Shown here piece after piece: positions 1 through 8,820 of a stretch of 64,000 nucleotides of DNA. Made by a program: the position numbers and the translations under genes. The notes under the pieces were generated by a model. It saw only the letters and a program-made list of their open reading frames with translations. It made no database searches and was not told the DNA's origin. Source of the stretch: Paragemmobacter amnigenus. Lineage in GTDB: Bacteria > Pseudomonadota > Alphaproteobacteria > Rhodobacterales > Rhodobacteraceae. The stretch lies in the NCBI RefSeq assembly GCF_009908265.2, contig NZ_JAAATX020000003.1, positions 1-64,000 of the forward strand, read 5' to 3'. The number at the start of each line of letters is the position of its first letter. Position 1 is the stretch's first letter.

Positions 1-407
1 GCCTCGCGCGCGCCCGCCTCGGCCTCGGCCAGCGCCGCCGCCGCCAGATCGCGCGCCGCCGTCGCCTCGGCAGGGTCCAGACGGACCAGCACCTCGCCCG
101 CCGCCACCTCGGCCCCGTCGGCAAAACCGGGCGACAGCTCCGCCACACGCCCCCCCACCGGCGCGCGCAGCTCCAGCCGCCGCACCGCCCGCACCTCGCC
201 ATAGGCGACCAGTTCGGGCACCACGCGGCCCGCCGTGACGGTGACGACATTGGCCGAGATGACGCGCTCTTCCGCGGGCATCGCCGGACCGCCACCCGCC
301 ATCCGCGCCTGCAGCGCCGCCACGATCACCCAGACCGCCGCCGCCAGCAGCGCCAGCGTCAGGGCCGCAAGGAACAGCCCGCCCATCGCGCGCCCGAAAA
401 ACCGCAT
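1..407 (-). CDS. HlyD-family efflux adaptor (membrane fusion protein), N-terminal part
   Basis: This is the first 135 or so residues of a periplasmic adaptor of an RND-type efflux pump; the rest lies beyond the window edge. One membrane segment (about residues 8-33) anchors it in the inner membrane. It is followed by a beta-barrel/lipoyl-like strand region with the phrases AYGEVRAVRRLELRAPVGG and then DGAEVAAGEVLVRLDP, which is the usual biotinyl-lipoyl half motif of these adaptors, and then the start of an Ala/Glu-rich helical hairpin. The ATG is at 407. A gap of 145 bases separates it from moaB, so it may have its own promoter. The partner pump gene is not visible; substrate unknown. Confidence 0.8.
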   Translation of the reverse strand, partial: MRFFGRAMGGLFLAALTLALLAAAVWVIVAALQARMAGGGPAMPAEERVISANVVTVTAGRVVPELVAYGEVRAVRRLELRAPVGGRVAELSPGFADGAEVAAGEVLVRLDPAEATAARDLAAAALAEAEAGARE

Positions 408-552
408 CAAGACTCCTTCCGCCCGCAAGGCTGCACCAAACCTAGCCCTGCGCGGCCCGTCCGCCAATGACGGCTGCGTGAAACCGCGCCAGAGCATATC
501 GAGAGGGTGGCGACCGCCCCGCCCCTGCGCGCCGACCGGACCGCCGCCCCCG

Positions 553-1095
553 CTACTTCCGCCGCTTGTGCTCTTCCAGCCGCGGGAAGATCTCCACGAA
601 ATTGCAGGGCCGGTGCCGGTAATCCAGCTGCCACACCAGTATCTCGTCCCACGCATCCCGGCAGGCCCCCGGACTGCCCGGCAGCGCGAAAAGATACGTC
701 CCCCCCGCCACGCCGCCACAGGCCCGCGATTGCACCGCACTCGTCCCGATCTTCTGCATCGACACGATGGTGAACACTGTCCCGAAGGCCTCGATCTCTT
801 TTTCGTAGACGTCGCGATGCGCCTCCACCGTCACGTCCCGCCCCGTCAGCCCCGTGCCCCCCGTGGTCAGGATCACGTCCACCTCCGGGTCTGCGATCCA
901 CGCCCGCAGCCGCGCCGCGATCTCGGCCCGTTCGTCCCGCACGATCCCGCGGGCGGCCAGCACATGCCCCGCCGCCGTCAACCGCTCCACCAGCGTATCC
1001 CCCGACCTGTCCTCTGCCGCCGTCCGCGTATCGCTGACCGTCAGCACCGCGACCCTGACCGGGATGAAGTCCTTCGTCTCGTCGATCCGCCCCAT
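553..1095 (-). CDS. moaB: MoaB, molybdenum cofactor biosynthesis protein (MogA/MoaB fold)
   Basis: A 180-residue protein of the MoaB/MogA family, which acts on molybdopterin (adenylylation) before molybdate insertion. The sequence shows the molybdopterin-binding phrases TTGGTGLTGRD (about residues 77-87) and LPGSPGA (138-144) plus the SDTR start of the fold near residue 21. The ATG at 1095 is 5 bases after the stop of the LysE-type gene, so the two are very likely cotranscribed. An open frame continues upstream of this ATG but only through the neighbouring gene in another frame. No other molybdenum-cofactor gene is seen nearby. Confidence 0.92.
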   Translation of the reverse strand: MGRIDETKDFIPVRVAVLTVSDTRTAAEDRSGDTLVERLTAAGHVLAARGIVRDERAEIAARLRAWIADPEVDVILTTGGTGLTGRDVTVEAHRDVYEKEIEAFGTVFTIVSMQKIGTSAVQSRACGGVAGGTYLFALPGSPGACRDAWDEILVWQLDYRHRPCNFVEIFPRLEEHKRRK

Positions 1096-1100
1096 CTGCC

Positions 1101-1730
1101 TCACCCCTTCGACATCAGCGCCAGCCGCACCGCCAGCCCCGCAAAGATCACCGCGCCCACGCGCCCCAGCCAGCGCGCAAAGACCGCCGATCCCGCCAGC
1201 CGCTGCCCCGCCCCGCCCGCAAAGACCGCCACCACGCCATTCACCACGAACCCGCCCAGCGAAAACACCAGCCCCAGCACAAGGAACTGCGGCAGCACCG
1301 CGCGCGACGGGTCTACGAACTGCGGCAGGAAAGCCAGGATGAACAGGATCACCTTCGGGTTCAGCAGGTTCACCATCAACCCGTCGACGAACACCCGCCC
1401 CAGCGACCGCGCCGCCACATCCCCCCGCGCCGCCATCGGCCCCGCGCGCAGCGACTGCACCGCCAGCCACAAAAGATAGGCCACGCCGCCCCAGCGGATC
1501 ACGTCGAAGGCCACCGGATGCGCCGCGACCAGCGCCCCCAGCCCCAGCCCCGCGATCACCGTATGGACCATACCCCCCACGGCGATCCCCGCATTGGCCG
1601 CCATCCCCGCCCGCGGCCCGCCCTTCAACCCCTGCGCCAGCGTGAACATCATGTCCGCCCCCGGCGTCAGGTTCAGCGCCAGCCCCGCAGGGATGAACGC
1701 CAGAAGGACCCAAGGATCGACCGGAAACAT
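1101..1730 (-). CDS. LysE/RhtB-family amino acid exporter
   Basis: A 209-residue inner-membrane protein with six hydrophobic segments and the family motif NLTPGADM at residues 20-27. LysE/RhtB proteins export amino acids such as lysine, homoserine or threonine; the substrate here cannot be told from the sequence. The ATG at 1730 shares its A with the TGA of the uracil-DNA glycosylase gene (TGATG), which implies translational coupling. The much longer open frame upstream is simply the shadow of that gene. Confidence 0.9.
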   Translation of the reverse strand: MFPVDPWVLLAFIPAGLALNLTPGADMMFTLAQGLKGGPRAGMAANAGIAVGGMVHTVIAGLGLGALVAAHPVAFDVIRWGGVAYLLWLAVQSLRAGPMAARGDVAARSLGRVFVDGLMVNLLNPKVILFILAFLPQFVDPSRAVLPQFLVLGLVFSLGGFVVNGVVAVFAGGAGQRLAGSAVFARWLGRVGAVIFAGLAVRLALMSKG

Positions 1731-2587
1731 CACCCGAGCCTCGCCCTGATCTCCAAGAGGTCCGCCCAGGCCTCGCGCTTGGCCGCCGGATTGCGCAGCA
1801 GATAGGCCGGATGCGTCATCGGCATCACGGGCCGCCCCAGCGCCTGCGCCCACGTCCCCCGCAACCGCAGGATGCCCTTCGCCCCCAGCAGCGCCGAACA
1901 GGGCGTATTGCCCATCAGGACGATCACCTCGGGCGCGGCCAGTTCGATATGCCGCTCCACGAAGGGCCGCATCATCGCGATCTCCTCGGGCGAGGGGTCA
2001 CGGTTCCCCGGCGGCCGCCACGGCATGACATTGGTGATGTAAAGTGCGCGCTCCAGATCGGGGCTTTCCCGCGACAGCCCGATCGCCGCGAACATCCGGT
2101 CCAGAAGCTGCCCCGCCGCGCCCACGAAGGGTCGCCCCTCCAGATCCTCGTCCCGCCCCGGCGCCTCGCCCAGAACCAGAACCCGCGCGCCCGCCCGCCC
2201 GTCGGCAAAGACAAGGTTGCGCGCCCCGCGCTTCAATTCGCAATGCTCGTAGCCCGCCATCGCCTCGCGCAGCGCCTCGAGCGTGCCCGCCCCCGCCGCC
2301 CGCGCCACCGCCTCGGCCACGGCGGCATCGGCCATGGCCGCCGCCCGCTCTGCCGCGCTGATCTGGGGGACATAGGGCGCAGGTTCGGCCCGCGCCCCCC
2401 GCTGCGGCTCGGCCCCCGCAGGGGCAACCTGCGCCACCCCCTGCCATGCCGCCCGCTCGGGCAGGTCATAGGCGTTGACCGGCTCCTCGCCGATCACCTC
2501 GGCCAGCCCCATCTCGACCTGCCACTGCAACGCCGCCAGCGCGGCCTGCCATCCCTCGGGGGTCGAAGTGTCGAACGCGATTCCCAT
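1730..2587 (-). CDS. Family 4-type uracil-DNA glycosylase lacking most Fe-S cysteines
   Basis: A 285-residue glycosylase that removes uracil from DNA. The C-terminal 165 residues carry motif 1 GEAPGRDED (140-148) followed by [12 protein letters not shown], the [15 protein letters not shown] block (184-198) and motif 2 HPAYLLR (259-265). The N-terminal 100 residues are Ala-rich and poorly conserved. Classical family 4 enzymes hold a [4Fe-4S] cluster with four Cys; here only C116 occupies an expected site, while the other three expected positions read K119, W190 and M205/M206. The only other Cys is C230. First gene of a minus-strand operon with the LysE and MoaB genes. Start chosen at ATG 2587. 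Confidence 0.9.
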   Translation of the reverse strand: MGIAFDTSTPEGWQAALAALQWQVEMGLAEVIGEEPVNAYDLPERAAWQGVAQVAPAGAEPQRGARAEPAPYVPQISAAERAAAMADAAVAEAVARAAGAGTLEALREAMAGYEHCELKRGARNLVFADGRAGARVLVLGEAPGRDEDLEGRPFVGAAGQLLDRMFAAIGLSRESPDLERALYITNVMPWRPPGNRDPSPEEIAMMRPFVERHIELAAPEVIVLMGNTPCSALLGAKGILRLRGTWAQALGRPVMPMTHPAYLLRNPAAKREAWADLLEIRARLG

Positions 2588-2680
2588 ACCCGCCAAACTA
2601 GGCCGCAGGGCAACCCCGTGCCACAGGCAATTTGCGCGCGGGTCGCCCTTCCCTTTTCCCCCACGCAACGGTCAGGTCAG

Positions 2681-2741
2681 GCCCGTGGCCCCAAGCCACG
2701 GGCCGCGCACGACCCGCCCCCTCGGGTCGTGCGCCACGGGC
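2681..2741. repeat. Palindromic repeat family 1, copy 1 (GCCCGTGGC hairpin plus second hairpin)
   Basis: The first hairpin is GCCCGTGGC (2681-2689), a 5-base spacer, and GCCACGGGC (2695-2703). The second is a perfect 12-pair stem, GCGCACGACCCG (2705-2716) with its complement at 2723-2734. A third arm CCACGGGC (2734-2741) could pair with the first arm instead, giving two alternative folds. The same arrangement recurs at 14109-14173 and 16725-16777. Confidence 0.75.
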
Positions 2742-2781
2742 GCCCGCCCCGGCGGATCATGCGCGCCCCTACCGGCGGTCA

Positions 2782-2810
2782 CGCGAAACGCTCCACAGGA
2801 GCCTTTCGCG
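2782..2810. repeat. Isolated hairpin upstream of pyrB
   Basis: Arms 2782-2794 and 2798-2810 pair over 13 positions with one C-C mismatch; the loop is ACA. It lies 100 bases before the pyrB start and 34 bases after the family 1 repeat. Role unknown; it could be part of the pyrB leader. Confidence 0.6.
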
Positions 2811-2909
2811 CGCCCTCGCACCCAGAGACGCGCGCAAGCCCCCACCCCGCCGCTTGCCCGAACCCCCGCCCCCCGCTACAAGCCCTCCAAACCCCGAAGG
2901 AGGAACCCG

Positions 2910-3872
2910 ATGACCTTCCGCGCCCGCCACCTCCTCGGCATCGAACATCTGGCACCGCTGGAAATCACCACCGTCCTCGACCTTGCCGACCGCTATGTCG
3001 ACCTCAACCGCCGGACCGTGAAACAGTCCGACGTGCTTGCGGGCATGACGCAGATCAACATGTTCTTCGAAAACTCCACCCGCACGCAGGCCAGCTTCGA
3101 ACTCGCGGGCAAACGGCTCGGCGCGGATGTGATGAACATGTCCGTCGCCCAGTCCTCGGTGAAAAAGGGCGAGACGCTGATCGACACCGCCATGACGCTG
3201 AACGCCATGCACCCCGACCTTCTGGTCGTCCGCCACGGCGCATCGGGTGCGGTCAACCTGCTCGCCTCCAAGGTCAACTGCGCCGTCCTGAACGCGGGCG
3301 ACGGCCGCCACGAACACCCCACGCAGGCGCTGCTCGACGCGCTGACCATCCGCCGCGCCAAGGGCCGCATCCAGCGCCTGACCGTCGCCATCTGCGGCGA
3401 CATCGCCCATTCCCGCGTCGCGCGGTCGAACCTCATCCTTCTGGGCAAGATGGAAAACCGCATCCGCCTGATCGGCCCGCCGACGCTCATGCCCGCAGGC
3501 ATCGGGGAATTCGGGGTCGAGGTCTATGACGACATGAAAAAGGGCCTCGAAGGCGCGGATGTCGTCATGATGCTCCGGCTGCAGAAGGAACGCATGGACG
3601 GCGGCTTCATCCCGTCCGAACGCGAATACTACCACCGCTACGGGCTGGACGCCGACAAGCTCTCGCACGCCAAGCCCGATGCCATCGTCATGCATCCCGG
3701 CCCCATGAACCGCGGCGTGGAAATCGACGGCGACCTTGCCGACGACATCAACCGTTCGGTGATCCAGGACCAGGTCGAAATGGGCGTCGCCGTCCGCATG
3801 GCCTGCATGGACCTTCTGGCCCGCAACCTGCGCGCCGAACGCGGCCGCAAGATCGCCGGAGAGATGGTGTGA
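2910..3872 (+). CDS. pyrB: Aspartate carbamoyltransferase catalytic subunit
   Basis: A 320-residue cytosolic enzyme that joins carbamoyl phosphate and aspartate in the second step of pyrimidine synthesis. It shows the carbamoyl-phosphate motif FENSTRT (residues 53-59), [10 protein letters not shown] (134-143) and HPGPMNRG (262-269). ATG 2910 follows the ribosome site GAAGGAGG at a good spacing; the longer frame upstream is non-coding. It opens a six-gene run in which every stop overlaps the next start by four bases. No regulatory pyrI is present. The pseudo-dihydroorotase four genes downstream suggests the type of ATCase that forms a dodecamer with an inactive dihydroorotase chain. Confidence 0.96.
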   Translation: MTFRARHLLGIEHLAPLEITTVLDLADRYVDLNRRTVKQSDVLAGMTQINMFFENSTRTQASFELAGKRLGADVMNMSVAQSSVKKGETLIDTAMTLNAMHPDLLVVRHGASGAVNLLASKVNCAVLNAGDGRHEHPTQALLDALTIRRAKGRIQRLTVAICGDIAHSRVARSNLILLGKMENRIRLIGPPTLMPAGIGEFGVEVYDDMKKGLEGADVVMMLRLQKERMDGGFIPSEREYYHRYGLDADKLSHAKPDAIVMHPGPMNRGVEIDGDLADDINRSVIQDQVEMGVAVRMACMDLLARNLRAERGRKIAGEMV

Positions 3873-4381
3873 CCCCCACCCCCTTCGCCGATATCCTCCA
3901 CCCCGGCGAAACCCTGCTCTGGCAGGGGCGGATCGGCTTCAACCTCACCTCCTCCCCCCTCCTCACCGCCCTCCTCCTCGCGCTGACCGCCTATGTCACC
4001 GCCTCGCTCTGGATCCTCCAGTCCGAGGCCGCCTTCTGCGCCACGGCCCCCGGTCAGGCGGGCTGCGGCTTCCTCTACCGCCTGCTGCCGCCCACCGCCC
4101 TGATCCTGACCGCCTTCCAGTGCTTCGACATGCTGGAACGCCGCGCCCTGACCTCGGGCCGCGCGCAGGGTGCGATCCTGCTGACCGACCGCCGCCTGAT
4201 CCGCGTCTCCGACTGGCCCCGCCGCCGCCTCCGCAGCTTCGACCACGGCGCCACCGCCCCGCGCCGCGGCATCGGCGGCGTCATCCGCTTCGGCACCTTC
4301 GGCGGCAGCGTGATCCTGTCGCCCGAAGACGCGGCCACCCTCCGCGACCTGATGCGCACCCCCCGAAAGCGCCCCGCATGA
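3869..4381 (+). CDS. Hypothetical membrane protein in the pyrB operon (170 aa)
   Basis: I do not recognise a named family. The protein has a short cytosolic start with the phrase [13 protein letters not shown], then two membrane segments (about residues 29-51 and 69-86) and a C-terminal soluble part with [13 protein letters not shown], the pattern seen at the front of bacterial PH-like domains. The start is a GTG that overlaps the pyrB stop (GTGA). It and the two following small genes sit inside a pyrimidine operon, so a role in membrane or signalling rather than catalysis is an inference only. Confidence 0.75.
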   Translation: MTPTPFADILHPGETLLWQGRIGFNLTSSPLLTALLLALTAYVTASLWILQSEAAFCATAPGQAGCGFLYRLLPPTALILTAFQCFDMLERRALTSGRAQGAILLTDRRLIRVSDWPRRRLRSFDHGATAPRRGIGGVIRFGTFGGSVILSPEDAATLRDLMRTPRKRPA

Positions 4382-4497
4382 CCCCCGATCCCGACCGCAA
4401 ACCCACCAAGGACGAGATGCGCGCAGGCGGCAAGGTCGCGGCGCTGGTCCTCATCTTCCTCGCCCTCTTCACCATCCTCTTCGTGGTGACGGCATGA
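4378..4497 (+). CDS. Small single-span membrane protein (39 aa)
   Basis: A 39-residue reading frame starting at ATG 4378 (ATGA overlap with the preceding stop) and ending at 4497, where the next gene starts in the same ATGA manner. The first 18 residues are polar and charged (PDPDRKPTKDEMRAGGK); the remainder is one membrane helix. Both ends being locked to neighbours by four-base overlaps is the main evidence that it is translated. No family recognised. Confidence 0.65.
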   Translation: MTPDPDRKPTKDEMRAGGKVAALVLIFLALFTILFVVTA

Positions 4498-4877
4498 CGG
4501 TCGACTTCCGCCCCGACCCCGCCACCTACTGGCGCGCCCATGCCATCATGGCCCTCGTGGGCGGCGTCGCTGCCGGGATCGTCCTGATCCTGCTCGGCAA
4601 TCCCGACCCTTGGGTGGGGCCCGTCGCGGCGCTCCTCGCCATTGCCATCCGCGCCGCCTATGTCAAATCCGAAGCCATGGCCGAGGTGTGGACGCTGACC
4701 CCCACCCACCTCACCGGCCCCGCAGGCCGTTCCATCCCCCGCGCGCAGATCGCCCTCGTCCGCCCCTTCCTCGGCGCGGTGCAGATCGTCACCACCACGG
4801 GCGACAAGCACCTCATCCGCTACCTCCCCGATCCCGCCGCCGCCGCGCGCGCGATCCATACCGGACCCCGCACATGA
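4494..4877 (+). CDS. Hypothetical membrane protein with PH-like tail (127 aa)
   Basis: Two hydrophobic segments (about residues 17-35 and 41-55) are followed by a beta-rich soluble part containing EVWTLTPTHLTGPAG, IPRAQIALVRPFLGAVQIVTT and DKHLIRYL, which resembles a bacterial PH/YdbT-type domain and mirrors the C-terminal half of the 170-residue protein two genes earlier. Overlaps both neighbours by four bases. Function unknown. Confidence 0.75.
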   Translation: MTVDFRPDPATYWRAHAIMALVGGVAAGIVLILLGNPDPWVGPVAALLAIAIRAAYVKSEAMAEVWTLTPTHLTGPAGRSIPRAQIALVRPFLGAVQIVTTTGDKHLIRYLPDPAAAARAIHTGPRT

Positions 4878-6145
4878 CCACGCTGCACCTGACCAACGCC
4901 CGCCTCATCGACCCCGAGGCAGGCACCATCACCCAAGGCTCCGTCACGCTGGCCAAAGGCGTCATCGCCGCCATCAACGGGCCAAAGCCAAAAGCCGCAA
5001 CAGAGATCGACTGCGGCAACCACCACCTCGCCCCCGGCATCGTGGACATCGGCGTCAAGATCGGCGAACCCGGCGAACGCCACCGCGAATCCTTCCGCTC
5101 CGCGGGCCTCGCGGCGGCGGCAGGCGGCGTCACCACCCTCATCGCCCGCCCCGACACCGCCCCCGCCATCGACACGCCCGAAACGCTGGAATTCGTCACC
5201 CGCCGCGCGGCCGAGGCGTCGCCCGTCCGCATCCGCCACATGGCCGCCCTGACCAAGGGCCGCGAAGGGCGCGAGATGACGGAAATCGGCTTCCTCCTCG
5301 ACGCGGGCGCCATCGCCTTCACCGATGCCTTCGCCGTGACACAGGACGCCAAGGTGCTCTCCCGCGCCTTCACCTATGCCCGCTCCTTAGGTGCCCTCGT
5401 GATCGGCCACCCGCAAGACCCCGGCCTCTCCAAAGGCGCCGCCGCCACCTCCGGCAAATTCGCCTCGCTGCGCGGCCTGCCCGCCGTGTCGCCCATCGCC
5501 GAACGCATGGGGCTGGAACGCGACCTCGCCCTCGTCGAAATGACCGGCGTGCGCTACCACGCCGACCAGATCACCACCGCCCGCAGCCTCCCCGCCCTCC
5601 AAAGCGCCAAATCCGCAGGCCTCGACGTCACCGCCGGCACCTCCATCCACCACCTCACGCTGAACGAGATCGACCTCGGCGATTACCGCACCTTCTTCAA
5701 GCTGACCCCGCCGCTCCGCTCCGAGGAAGACCGCCTCGCCATGGTCGAAGCCGTCGCCAACGGCACCATCGACTGCATCTCCTCAATGCACACCCCCGCC
5801 GACGAGGAATCCAAACGCCTGCCCTTCGAGGACGCCGCCGCAGGCGCGGTCGCGCTGGAAACCCTCCTCCCCGCCGCGATGCGCCTTTACCATGCAGGCC
5901 ATATCGACCTGCCCACCCTCTTCCGCGCCCTCTCCACCAACCCCGCGAAACGCCTCGGCCTGCCGCAGGGCCGCTTGGCCCAAGGCGCCCCCGCCGACCT
6001 CGTCCTCTTCGATCCCGATGCGCCCTTCCTGATGGACCGCTTCAAGCTGCGCTCGAAATCCAAGAACACCCCGTTTGACGGGCAGCGGATGGAAGGTAAG
6101 GTCCTCGCCACCTTCGTGAACGGAACACAGGTCCACAGCGCATGA
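4874..6145 (+). CDS. pyrC': Dihydroorotase-like protein, probably non-catalytic (PyrC')
   Basis: A 423-residue amidohydrolase of the class I dihydroorotase type. The fold is intact ([27 protein letters not shown]-like blocks), but the metal site is not. The usual HxH after PGxxD reads G60-V61-K62, the following Arg is G64, and the catalytic Asp of the TDHAP motif is M305 (SSMHTP), so zinc binding and catalysis look lost. Inactive PyrC' chains are known as structural partners of ATCase in pseudomonads; finding this one in the pyrB operon fits that role. A catalytic dihydroorotase must be encoded elsewhere. Start ATG 4874 overlaps the upstream stop. Confidence 0.9.
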   Translation: MTTLHLTNARLIDPEAGTITQGSVTLAKGVIAAINGPKPKAATEIDCGNHHLAPGIVDIGVKIGEPGERHRESFRSAGLAAAAGGVTTLIARPDTAPAIDTPETLEFVTRRAAEASPVRIRHMAALTKGREGREMTEIGFLLDAGAIAFTDAFAVTQDAKVLSRAFTYARSLGALVIGHPQDPGLSKGAAATSGKFASLRGLPAVSPIAERMGLERDLALVEMTGVRYHADQITTARSLPALQSAKSAGLDVTAGTSIHHLTLNEIDLGDYRTFFKLTPPLRSEEDRLAMVEAVANGTIDCISSMHTPADEESKRLPFEDAAAGAVALETLLPAAMRLYHAGHIDLPTLFRALSTNPAKRLGLPQGRLAQGAPADLVLFDPDAPFLMDRFKLRSKSKNTPFDGQRMEGKVLATFVNGTQVHSA

Positions 6146-6768
6146 CGATCTTCCTGCCCGAATTCACCTCGCCGCCCCTGATGCTCGCCCTCGTGGCCGC
6201 GCTGGCCTATCTTCTGGGCTCCATCCCCTTCGGCGTGGTCATCACCCGCGCCATGGGCCTTGGCGATTTGCGGCAGATCGGGTCGGGCAATATCGGCGCG
6301 ACCAACGTCCTGCGGACGGGCAACAAACCCGCCGCCGCCGCCACCCTGATCCTCGACGCAGGCAAGGGCGGCATCGCCGTCCTCATCGCCCGCGCCACGC
6401 TGGGCGAGGATGCGGCACAGGTCGCCGCGCTCGCCTCCTTCCTCGGCCACCTCTACCCCGTCTGGCTGGGGTTCAAGGGCGGCAAGGGCGTTGCCACCTT
6501 CCTCGGCATCCTTCTGGCGCTGGTCTGGCCCGTGGGCCTGATCGCCTGCGCCACATGGGCCGTCACGGCGGCCATCACCCGCATCTCCTCGGCCTCGGCC
6601 CTTGCCGCCGCGGCCCTGACGCCCGGCTATCTGGCCTTTCTCGACCATTCCGATGCGGTCCTTCTGACGCTGCTTCTGGCCATCCTCGTCTGGGTCCGCC
6701 ACGCCGCGAATATCCGCCGCCTGCGCGACGGCACCGAACCGCGGATCGGCCGGAAAAAGGGCGTCTGA
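6142..6768 (+). CDS. plsY: Glycerol-3-phosphate acyltransferase PlsY
   Basis: A 208-residue inner-membrane enzyme that moves acyl groups from acyl phosphate to glycerol 3-phosphate, the first step of phospholipid synthesis. Motifs seen in order: [36 protein letters not shown] and a C-terminal [15 protein letters not shown]. Five to seven membrane segments. It is the last gene of the pyrB run and starts in an ATGA overlap with the dihydroorotase-like gene, so membrane lipid and pyrimidine genes are cotranscribed. Confidence 0.95.
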   Translation: MTIFLPEFTSPPLMLALVAALAYLLGSIPFGVVITRAMGLGDLRQIGSGNIGATNVLRTGNKPAAAATLILDAGKGGIAVLIARATLGEDAAQVAALASFLGHLYPVWLGFKGGKGVATFLGILLALVWPVGLIACATWAVTAAITRISSASALAAAALTPGYLAFLDHSDAVLLTLLLAILVWVRHAANIRRLRDGTEPRIGRKKGV

Positions 6769-6770
6769 GC

Positions 6771-6808
6771 GCCCATCCTCCCCTTTGCGCCGCACGCCGC
6801 GGATGGGC
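6771..6808 (+). terminator. Possible hairpin after plsY
   Basis: Arms GCCCATCC (6771-6778) and GGATGGGC (6801-6808) start two bases after the plsY stop codon. The loop is long (22 bases) and there is no T-run, so termination is only a possibility. Confidence 0.35.
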
Positions 6809-6924
6809 GGCGGCCTGCGCCCTCACTCGACGGTTGATCTCTGCGGCAAGGTGATTCACCCTGCTACCGCCGCCTTCCCCCATATTCGGAAGGGCAGGCC
6901 AACAATGGAACAGAGGGAACCGGA

Positions 6925-7290
6925 ATGAACATGATCGAGGCCGTCAAGGCCGTCTTCTCGAAATACGCCACCTTCGAAGGCCGCGCGCAGCGGTCGGAAT
7001 ACTGGTGGTTCGTGCTGTTCAACCTGATCGTCAGCATCCTCCTGAACATCCTCGCCCCCGGCCATGGGCAGGGCATGGGCGGCGGTCTGCTCGGCATGAT
7101 CTGGTCGCTCGCGACGCTGCTGCCCTCGCTCGCCGTCGGCGCGCGGCGCCTGCATGACACCGACCGCTCGGGCTGGTGGCTGCTGATCGGGCTGGTGCCT
7201 CTGGTCGGGCTGATCGTGCTGATCGTCTTCTTCGCCTCGCGCGGGACCACGGGTTCCAACCGCTTCGGTCCCGACCCGCTGGCCGCCTGA
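6925..7290 (+). CDS. DUF805 family membrane protein (121 aa)
   Basis: A small inner-membrane protein of the DUF805/YhaH type. It begins with a soluble stretch containing VFSKYATFEGRAQRSEYWWF, the signature of the family, followed by three or four hydrophobic segments and the conserved RRLHDTDRSGWW. The family has no settled function. ATG 6925 follows a GGAACCGGA ribosome-like site. It stands alone, convergent to gshA, and ends at a palindromic repeat. Confidence 0.88.
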   Translation: MNMIEAVKAVFSKYATFEGRAQRSEYWWFVLFNLIVSILLNILAPGHGQGMGGGLLGMIWSLATLLPSLAVGARRLHDTDRSGWWLLIGLVPLVGLIVLIVFFASRGTTGSNRFGPDPLAA

Positions 7291-7297
7291 CCAACGC

Positions 7298-7323
7298 GTA
7301 GGGCGGGGTTTACCCCGCCTTAC
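7298..7323. repeat. GTAGG-type palindrome, copy 1; likely terminator
   Basis: GTAGGGCGGGG pairs with the complementary arm ending in TTAC around a tight TTTA centre. It is 7 bases after the DUF805 stop and 60 bases before the convergent gshA stop, so it can serve both genes as a terminator. Related palindromes lie at 19226-19249 and 51131-51158. Confidence 0.65.
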
Positions 7324-7382
7324 CCGCCCGTGCGCGGCGTATGTACAGCTGTCTGCACAGCCTGCGGTACAACCGGCGGCCC

Positions 7383-8729
7383 TTACAGACTCGCCGCCTC
7401 GTAGATGCGGCCCAGCTCCCCGCCCCATTCGCCGCGATACAGCGACAGCCAGCGATCGGCCTGCGTGACACCGGTCTCCACCGTCTCGACCAGCGGCGCG
7501 AGATAGCGCTCCTCGCCCAGTCCCCGCCCCGCCAGCCCCGCCTGCGACAGCGCCACGGCAGCCCGCGCAAGGTCGGAAATCCGCACCCCCCCCGCACGCC
7601 CCGCCATCCCCTCGACCGAGGCCGCGACCCGCAGCCCCTCGCGCGTCTCGGCATCCAGACCCTTGACCAGATCCCATGCCGCATCCAGCACCGTCTGGTC
7701 ATACATCAGCCCGACCCAGAACGCAGGCAGCGCCTGGATATGCGCGGCATCCCCGCAATCGGCCCCGCGCATCTCGATATAGCGCTTCACGCGGGCCTCG
7801 GGGAAAACGGTCGTCATATGGTCCGCCCAGTCCGAAAGCGTCGGCTTCTCGCCGGGCAGCGCGGGCAGCTCGCCCTTCAGGAAATCGCGGAAGGACTGGC
7901 CCAAGGCATTGATATACTTGCCGTCCCGATAGACGAAATACATCGGCACATCCAGAACCCAGTCGACATAGCGCTGGAAGCCGAACCCGTCCTCGAAGGC
8001 GAAGGGCAGCATCCCCGTCCGGCTGGCATCCAGATCGCGCCAGATCCGCGACCGCCACGACCGGTGCCCGTTCACCTTGCCCTCGAAGAAGGGCGACGAG
8101 GCAAAGAGCGCCGTCGCAACAGGCTGCAACGCCAGCGCCACCCGCATCTTCTTCACCATGTCCGCTTCGGACGCATAGTCCAGATTCACCTGCACCGTGC
8201 AGGTGCGGTACATCATCTGCGTGCCATGCGTGCCCACGCGGCCCATGTAATCGGTCATCAGCCGGTAGCGCCCCTTGGGCATCACCGGCATCTCGGCATG
8301 GCTCCATTCCGGCGCGGCCCCGATCCCCATGAACCCGATGCCCAGCGGCTCGGCCAGACGGCGCACCTCGTCCAGATGGTTGTAAAGCTCGGCCTCGCCC
8401 GCCTTCAGGTCGGCGACCACCGCCCCCGACAATTCGAACTGCCCGCCCGGTTCAAGGCTGATATTCGCCCCGTTCCGCGTCATCCCGATGACATTGCCAC
8501 CCTCGCGCACGGGCGCCCATCCGAACCGCGATTCCAGTCCCGCGAAAAGCGCGCTGATCGACCGCTCTCCGGCATAGGGCAGGGGCTGGCGGCTGTCGGT
8601 CAGATAGCCGAACTTCTCGTGCTCGGTCCCGATGCGCCAGTCGGACTTGGGCTTGCAGCCGGATTCCATGAAGGCCGCAAGCTGGTCGAAGCTCTCGATC
8701 GGCCCGCCGCCGGACTGGGGAATGGACAT
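7383..8729 (-). CDS. gshA: Glutamate-cysteine ligase (GCS2/plant-type)
   Basis: A 448-residue cytosolic enzyme for the first step of glutathione synthesis. It belongs to the proteobacterial/plant-type group, recognised by IGTEHEKFG (about 33-41), LEPGGQFELSG (about 92-102), and the block MYRTCTVQVNLDYASEADM. Length is usual for the family. ATG 8729 is 91 bases after the stop of the upstream membrane protein gene; an inverted repeat with TTGACT arms lies in this gap, so gshA may have its own control in addition to readthrough from rsmE. Confidence 0.95.
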   Translation of the reverse strand: MSIPQSGGGPIESFDQLAAFMESGCKPKSDWRIGTEHEKFGYLTDSRQPLPYAGERSISALFAGLESRFGWAPVREGGNVIGMTRNGANISLEPGGQFELSGAVVADLKAGEAELYNHLDEVRRLAEPLGIGFMGIGAAPEWSHAEMPVMPKGRYRLMTDYMGRVGTHGTQMMYRTCTVQVNLDYASEADMVKKMRVALALQPVATALFASSPFFEGKVNGHRSWRSRIWRDLDASRTGMLPFAFEDGFGFQRYVDWVLDVPMYFVYRDGKYINALGQSFRDFLKGELPALPGEKPTLSDWADHMTTVFPEARVKRYIEMRGADCGDAAHIQALPAFWVGLMYDQTVLDAAWDLVKGLDAETREGLRVAASVEGMAGRAGGVRISDLARAAVALSQAGLAGRGLGEERYLAPLVETVETGVTQADRWLSLYRGEWGGELGRIYEAASL

Positions 8730-8774
8730 CGCAAGGGGCTCCGGTTCACGTTCGTCAAGGCCACGACTCGTGCT

Positions 8775-8795
8775 TTGACTGCACGGTCAAGTCAA
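8775..8795. promoter_or_regulatory. Inverted repeat TTGACT-N9-AGTCAA upstream of gshA
   Basis: Perfect six-base arms at 8775-8780 and 8790-8795, located 46-66 bases before the gshA start. Read toward gshA, one arm supplies a TTGACT that looks like a -35 box, but no good -10 follows at 16-18 bases. Could be an operator; no family assigned. Confidence 0.35.
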
Positions 8796-8820
8796 GGGGC
8801 CGAAACCGTCCGGACGGCGG

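Larger units (their letters stand above)
2588..2909. other. 322-base divergent intergenic region with three hairpins
   Basis: No gene is visible between the divergent glycosylase and pyrB genes. The space holds a palindromic repeat (2681-2741) and a third hairpin (2782-2810, 13 pairs with one C-C mismatch and loop ACA). The last 80 bases before pyrB are C-rich and low in structure, ending in a strong ribosome site GAAGGAGG. I could not place a convincing sigma-70 promoter. Confidence 0.6.

Noticed and set aside
235-2400. Long plus-strand frames (235-1479, 1811-3529)
   Set aside because: Antisense to moaB, LysE and the glycosylase or overlapping pyrB in a wrong frame; no family similarity.
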